Under the pieces are notes generated by a model, which worked only from the letters and a program-made list of their open reading frames with translations, made no database searches and was not told where the DNA came from. A program made the translations under genes and the position numbers. This document shows positions 61,028-64,000 of a DNA stretch of 64,000 nt, one piece after another. Origin of the DNA: an uncultured Clostridia bacterium (lineage in GTDB: Bacteria; Bacillota; Clostridia; Christensenellales; HGM11417); assembly GCA_944332455.1 (NCBI GenBank), contig CALVJY010000001.1, positions 123,281 to 187,280 of the forward strand, in the 5' to 3' direction. The stretch's first letter is position 1, and every line of letters starts with the position of its first letter.

Positions 61028-61741
61028 TCAGCTTTCGGCGGTCAACTGCTCGTAGATCTCCTCCATCCGGGCCATGCCGGCGGCGTCGTCCATGTACTTG
61101 AAGTAGGAATAGTAATCCAGGCAGACGTTCAGGTAGGCCTCCCGGTTCTGCTCCGAGGGGTCCTCGCCGTAGGCCGTGGCAAACTCGGAGAAGTAGTCGT
61201 CCAGGGCCTGCCGGACCGCCTCGCGTTCGGCCAGCGTAGAGTCGGAGCGGTCAGTCAGCTCCCCCACCAAGTAGCTTAGGGCACAGTTGCGGACGTAACC
61301 GGTCAGGGCCACCCCCTCCCGGGCCGCCGCCACGGCCTCGTCCGGTCTTCCCTGCCGGAAGTGGGCCCGGGCGATGTTGCCGTACACATAGGAGCGGTAG
61401 TCCGAGCGGATGCCGGTCTGCAGCTGTCCGTCCTTGAAGTCGGCAAAGTCCCCGAAGGCCTCCTCCTCGGTCAGGGCAGTGCCGTACAGCACGATCATGC
61501 GGTCGTCCCCGTACTGCACCGCCCGCTCCACGGTCAGCCCCAGGTCGTTGATGTCCCCGGAATAGTCATACCCCCGGGCCGTGAAGGTGGTGGCCAGAAA
61601 GGAAATGTTCCACTTGGCCCCCAGATCTCCCAGGGCCATGGGCCAGACCAGCGCGGTCACGGCAAAGGTCAGGATGAGAAGCAGCAAAATGCAGAGCGCG
61701 GTTTTTGCCGCCGTCCTGGCGACGATCTTGCCGACGTTCAT
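61028..61741 (-). CDS. Membrane-anchored protein with TPR-like helices
   Basis: A 237-aa protein of unknown function. The N-terminus MNVGKIVARTAAKTALCILL leads into one transmembrane helix (about 14-36). The outer part is helical, with repeats like RSYVYGNIARAHFRQGRPDEAVAAAREG and CALSYLVGELTDRSDSTLAE that resemble tetratricopeptide pairs. AAAGGAGG precedes the ATG. It has its own promoter at 61774-61802 and lies upstream of guaA in the same direction. No partner is evident. Confidence 0.78.
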   Translation of the reverse strand: MNVGKIVARTAAKTALCILLLLILTFAVTALVWPMALGDLGAKWNISFLATTFTARGYDYSGDINDLGLTVERAVQYGDDRMIVLYGTALTEEEAFGDFADFKDGQLQTGIRSDYRSYVYGNIARAHFRQGRPDEAVAAAREGVALTGYVRNCALSYLVGELTDRSDSTLAEREAVRQALDDYFSEFATAYGEDPSEQNREAYLNVCLDYYSYFKYMDDAAGMARMEEIYEQLTAES

Positions 61742-61773
61742 GTCGTCTGCCTCCTTTGTTCACACTTTCATTC

Positions 61774-61802
61774 ATTATACCACACAATCGGGAAAAAGAC
61801 AA
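61774..61802 (-). promoter_or_regulatory. Promoter of the TPR-like membrane protein gene
   Basis: Reverse strand TTGTCT (61797-61802), 17 bp ending in TGG, TATAAT (61774-61779), an extended -10. Confidence 0.7.
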
Positions 61803-62228
61803 ACAGCTTAAGCCCGGCGGCCGCATTTCCCCCGTCTTTTGGCGGAGAAAGCGCCGAAAACCGCCCCGGCGTCCCTTCTCCTTTCGGTCTCTTTTTCCCC
61901 GCGGCCGGGCGGACGGCGGAGAAGGCCGTGCGGAAGAACAGATATATAAACTCTTGTCCTGCGTTAAATTGGCGGGCCGATCTTTTCGGATATTTATTCT
62001 CCATTAAAGCGCAAGGCATGGGTCAGCACGTCCGCTGCCCGCCGCAGGACAGCTTCTGCGTCCGATCTTCCTCGTCCGCCCTCTGTTCTTCCCGATACGC
62101 CCTTTGCCCCTGCATGTCCGCTCTTTCCTCCCGCATTTCCCGCCGCAGGACAAAAGTTTCTGTGTTCGGCTTTCCTATGCCCGTTTTTTTGCCCCGCGCT
62201 TATGCCGCCGCACCCGCCGCAGGACAGA
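61803..62228. other. Gene-free region with a repeated CCGCCGCAGGACA motif
   Basis: 426 bp. CCGCCGCAGGACA occurs near 62038, 62140 and 62214, each followed by unrelated sequence. Otherwise there are only implausible open frames. Confidence 0.45.
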
Positions 62229-62261
62229 CGGAGCGCCGGGGCGGACCGCCCCGGCGCTCCT
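62229..62261 (-). terminator. GC-rich hairpin after the LRR gene
   Basis: GGAGCGCCGGGGCGG and CCGCCCCGGCGCTCC are perfect 15-base arms around one base. The following reverse-strand sequence CGTCTGTCC has few T's, so termination is likely but not textbook. Confidence 0.5.
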
Positions 62262-62322
62262 GCCGGATCCCGTTCCCAAGGAACGGGCCGATGTTAGGAT
62301 TCAAAGACGGCGTCCGGAAACC

Positions 62323-63219
62323 TTATTCTCCGGGGGTGTAGCCGAACACGAGATCGCAGTAGATGTAATCCGTCCACCATTCGCTCCACTCCACTTCGTA
62401 CTCGGTGTCCTCGTTCTGGATGACGCCGTACAGGCTCTCGGCGTATTCCTGCGTGAAGCAGCAGTAAATGGCCGTGAAGTACTCCGAATAGTCGAACGCG
62501 TACTCGCTGATGGCGATGATGGAAGCGGGCAGGACCAGTTCGATCTCCTGCTTGTCATAATCCATGTAATCTTCGAAAGTGAAGACGTTGTCCCCAAGGT
62601 AGCGGGTCTCGTCCCCCAGGTCGATGTCGTTCAGTTCCAGAATATAGGCGAAAGCATAGTTCCGGATATAGACCGGGGCGTCCTGGATGATCAGAGCGGA
62701 GATGTGCGTGCTCTGGAAGGCGTAGTCTCCGATCCAGGTCACCGTCGAGGGGATGGTCAGTGTTCCGGCCAGCGCCGAGTTGGTAAAGGCCGAATTGCCG
62801 ATGCGGGTGACCGTCGAGGGAATGGTGATCCCTTCCAAATTGGTCTGATAAAAGGCGGAATTTCCGATGATCTGCACGCTGCCGAGGTCCACGCCGGTCA
62901 GGCTGGTGTTGCCGCGGAAGGCGTTGGGACCGATCTCGGTGACGGTCTCGGGCAGCGTGAACGAGGTCAGCGTGTTCGAGGCGAATTTGACCAGCTCGGT
63001 CCCGTCCGCGCTCATCACGGTGTTCTCGCCGACGACATAGTTATCCGCTTCGGCGGTGTCCACAAAGATGTTGTTGGACGAGTTCAGGTAGAAGCCGCCG
63101 TAGGTGGTCGAAGTCAGATCCGCCCACAGTTCGGCGGTGGTGAACACCACGGGACTAGAAGATCTTTTTTCAAAGTCCCATCGGCACCGGGAAGACCCGA
63201 CTCGATCCCCGCTCTGCAA
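62323..63219 (-). CDS. BspA-type leucine-rich repeat protein, 5'-truncated
   Basis: A 298-codon open frame. From about residue 22 it is a clear BspA-like LRR surface protein: LTSFTLPETVTEIGPNAFRG, EGITIPSTVTRIGNSAFTNS and GTLTIPSTVTWIGDYAFQST, then a Tyr/Glu-rich C-terminus. The first 21 residues (MQSGDRVGSSRCRWDFEKRS) are basic and unlike a signal peptide, and no ribosome site fits. The sequence changes character near 63160. A strong promoter stands upstream at 63349-63377, so a normal gene seems to have lost its export signal by deletion, or the assembly is joined wrongly here. Confidence 0.7.
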   Translation of the reverse strand: MQSGDRVGSSRCRWDFEKRSSSPVVFTTAELWADLTSTTYGGFYLNSSNNIFVDTAEADNYVVGENTVMSADGTELVKFASNTLTSFTLPETVTEIGPNAFRGNTSLTGVDLGSVQIIGNSAFYQTNLEGITIPSTVTRIGNSAFTNSALAGTLTIPSTVTWIGDYAFQSTHISALIIQDAPVYIRNYAFAYILELNDIDLGDETRYLGDNVFTFEDYMDYDKQEIELVLPASIIAISEYAFDYSEYFTAIYCCFTQEYAESLYGVIQNEDTEYEVEWSEWWTDYIYCDLVFGYTPGE

Positions 63220-63348
63220 TATCTTTTAAGCGGCAAAACTGCCAGATTAAGAATACTTTGGGGGGAAAAGAACGCCCCACTCTCCTCTCTGTATTTGCGG
63301 GATAACGGCCGTTCGCTTTATCGATTTAAAGTAATATTTTATCTTAAT

Positions 63349-63377
63349 ATTATAACACTTTTTTGTTATGCCGTCAA
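63349..63377 (-). promoter_or_regulatory. Promoter upstream of the truncated LRR gene
   Basis: Reverse strand TTGACG (63372-63377), 17 bp, TATAAT (63349-63354), inside an AT-rich segment. Confidence 0.72.
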
Positions 63378-63514
63378 GTCTTGAAGCCTACTTTCCAGAA
63401 TTTTTATCATTTTCTTGGGGTCCCCTCTTTTTTTGACCTATTCTGTTCTCTCTCCGCACGGCTTTTCTTTTTCGGCTGCCGATCGAAAAAATCCGGACAA
63501 CGGGCCTTTTTTTA

Positions 63515-63543
63515 TTGACAAATCCCGGCAAAAAAGATACAAT
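63515..63543 (+). promoter_or_regulatory. Promoter upstream of tRNA-Pro
   Basis: TTGACA (63515-63520), 17 bp, TACAAT (63538-63543). The start point would leave about 145 nt before the tRNA. Confidence 0.65.
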
Positions 63544-63696
63544 AGATACGCTTGACTTCTTTTTGCTTTCCGGCGCCCTTTGAAAGAGGCGATCCGCTTG
63601 CGGTTCTCCCCTGTTCGGCAACGGAAGTTTTGCTTTGACCGAAGGCGAAAGGGCTGCTTTGCCTGTCAAGTGAAGTCCTGCTTTCATCCGAGATTT

Positions 63697-63773
63697 CGGG
63701 GTGTAGCGCAGATTGGTAGCGCGCATGGTTCGGGACCATGAGGCCGTGGGTTCAAATCCCGCCACTCCGACCA
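63697..63773 (+). tRNA. tRNA-Pro (anticodon CGG)
   Basis: A 77-nt cloverleaf. Acceptor CGGGGTG pairs with CACTCCG, D-stem GCGC/GCGC, anticodon stem CATGG/CCATG around TTCGGGA (anticodon CGG), variable AGGCC, T-arm GTGGG-TTCAAAT-CCCGC, discriminator A and an encoded CCA at 63771-63773. It decodes CCG. Confidence 0.95.
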
Positions 63774-63776
63774 TTT

Positions 63777-63811
63777 GCCCAGGCCGCCTTCTTGGCTCGC
63801 TTGGGCTTTTT
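63777..63811 (+). terminator. Terminator after tRNA-Pro
   Basis: GCCCAGGC (63777-63784) pairs with GCTTGGGC (63799-63806), followed by five T's. The remaining bases to 64000 hold nothing I can support. Confidence 0.75.
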
Positions 63812-64000
63812 GCTGCCCTTCGGCACGCTCAAAACCCAATCTTCGCTTCCTGCCGGCCCGGGCTTTCCCTCCGTGCCGGCCCCTCCGAATTCGTGACGCG
63901 ATCGGCTCCGCTCCTCTCCGCAGCGATCGCTGTTCCGTCGCGGAACTGCATACGTCTGAACTCCATTCACCCTACTATCTCGTATGCCCTTTTTGGCTTG

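Noticed and set aside
63752..63970. Reverse-strand open frame overlapping the tRNA
   Set aside because: It overlaps the tRNA and its terminator, has basic low-complexity composition and no ribosome site.

Overview
The window is GC-rich bacterial DNA with AGGAGG-type ribosome binding sites and good sigma-A promoters (TTGACA-17-TATAAT). It carries GatCAB, a mur/fts cell-division cluster, Cys-anchored lipoproteins, and an LplB/LplC-type sugar importer without its own ATPase. MurE has the DNPR motif of meso-diaminopimelate-adding enzymes. Together this suggests a Gram-positive, Clostridia-like organism, probably an uncultured glycan-degrading gut member. The exact lineage is inference.

Region 1 (1-7.0 kb): the end of gatCA; an operon for a very large prepilin-like surface protein (LRR plus beta-helix) and a membrane-anchored Ig-like partner, behind a ~620-nt leader; and an acyl-CoA thioesterase. 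Region 2 (7.2-19.4 kb): division and wall cluster transcribed right to left, murE-mraY-murD-ftsW-murA-ftsQ, a PGQPY-repeat membrane protein, then ftsA-ftsZ. murC, murF and murG are not here.

Region 3 (19.7-41.2 kb): a glycan-foraging locus. One leftward operon encodes two permeases, a solute-binding lipoprotein, two beta-helix lipoproteins and an Ig/CBM-like lipoprotein, followed by a GH127-like glycosidase. A divergent AraC regulator lies beside it. A second leftward operon encodes a CBM-like lipoprotein, a wall or membrane-anchored FIVAR protein and a TIM-barrel glycosidase-like multidomain protein. The promoters of the two operons share two sequence blocks at identical spacing, so they look like one regulon, probably of the AraC protein.

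Region 4 (41.4-52.2 kb): cyclophilin; mscL; a PocR-AraC regulator divergent from a kinase-isomerase-aldolase sugar pathway; then a GH36 alpha-galactosidase and a secreted endonuclease/phosphatase-family lipoprotein. These last two lie between direct repeats that carry an intact and a truncated copy of a small immunity-like gene. Region 5 (52.5-64 kb): a small membrane protein, hairpin repeats, a nitrilase/GNAT pair, a glutaminase-less GMP synthase, a frameshifted GNAT, an Imm5-like protein, an MBL hydrolase, a DAK-like small protein, a hairpin-rich repeat array, full-length guaA, a membrane protein, a 5'-truncated LRR gene and tRNA-Pro(CGG).

The most unusual signals are non-coding: the duplicated promoter architecture, a family of ~20-bp palindromes inside two long leaders, and two arrays of hairpin repeats with compensating changes.
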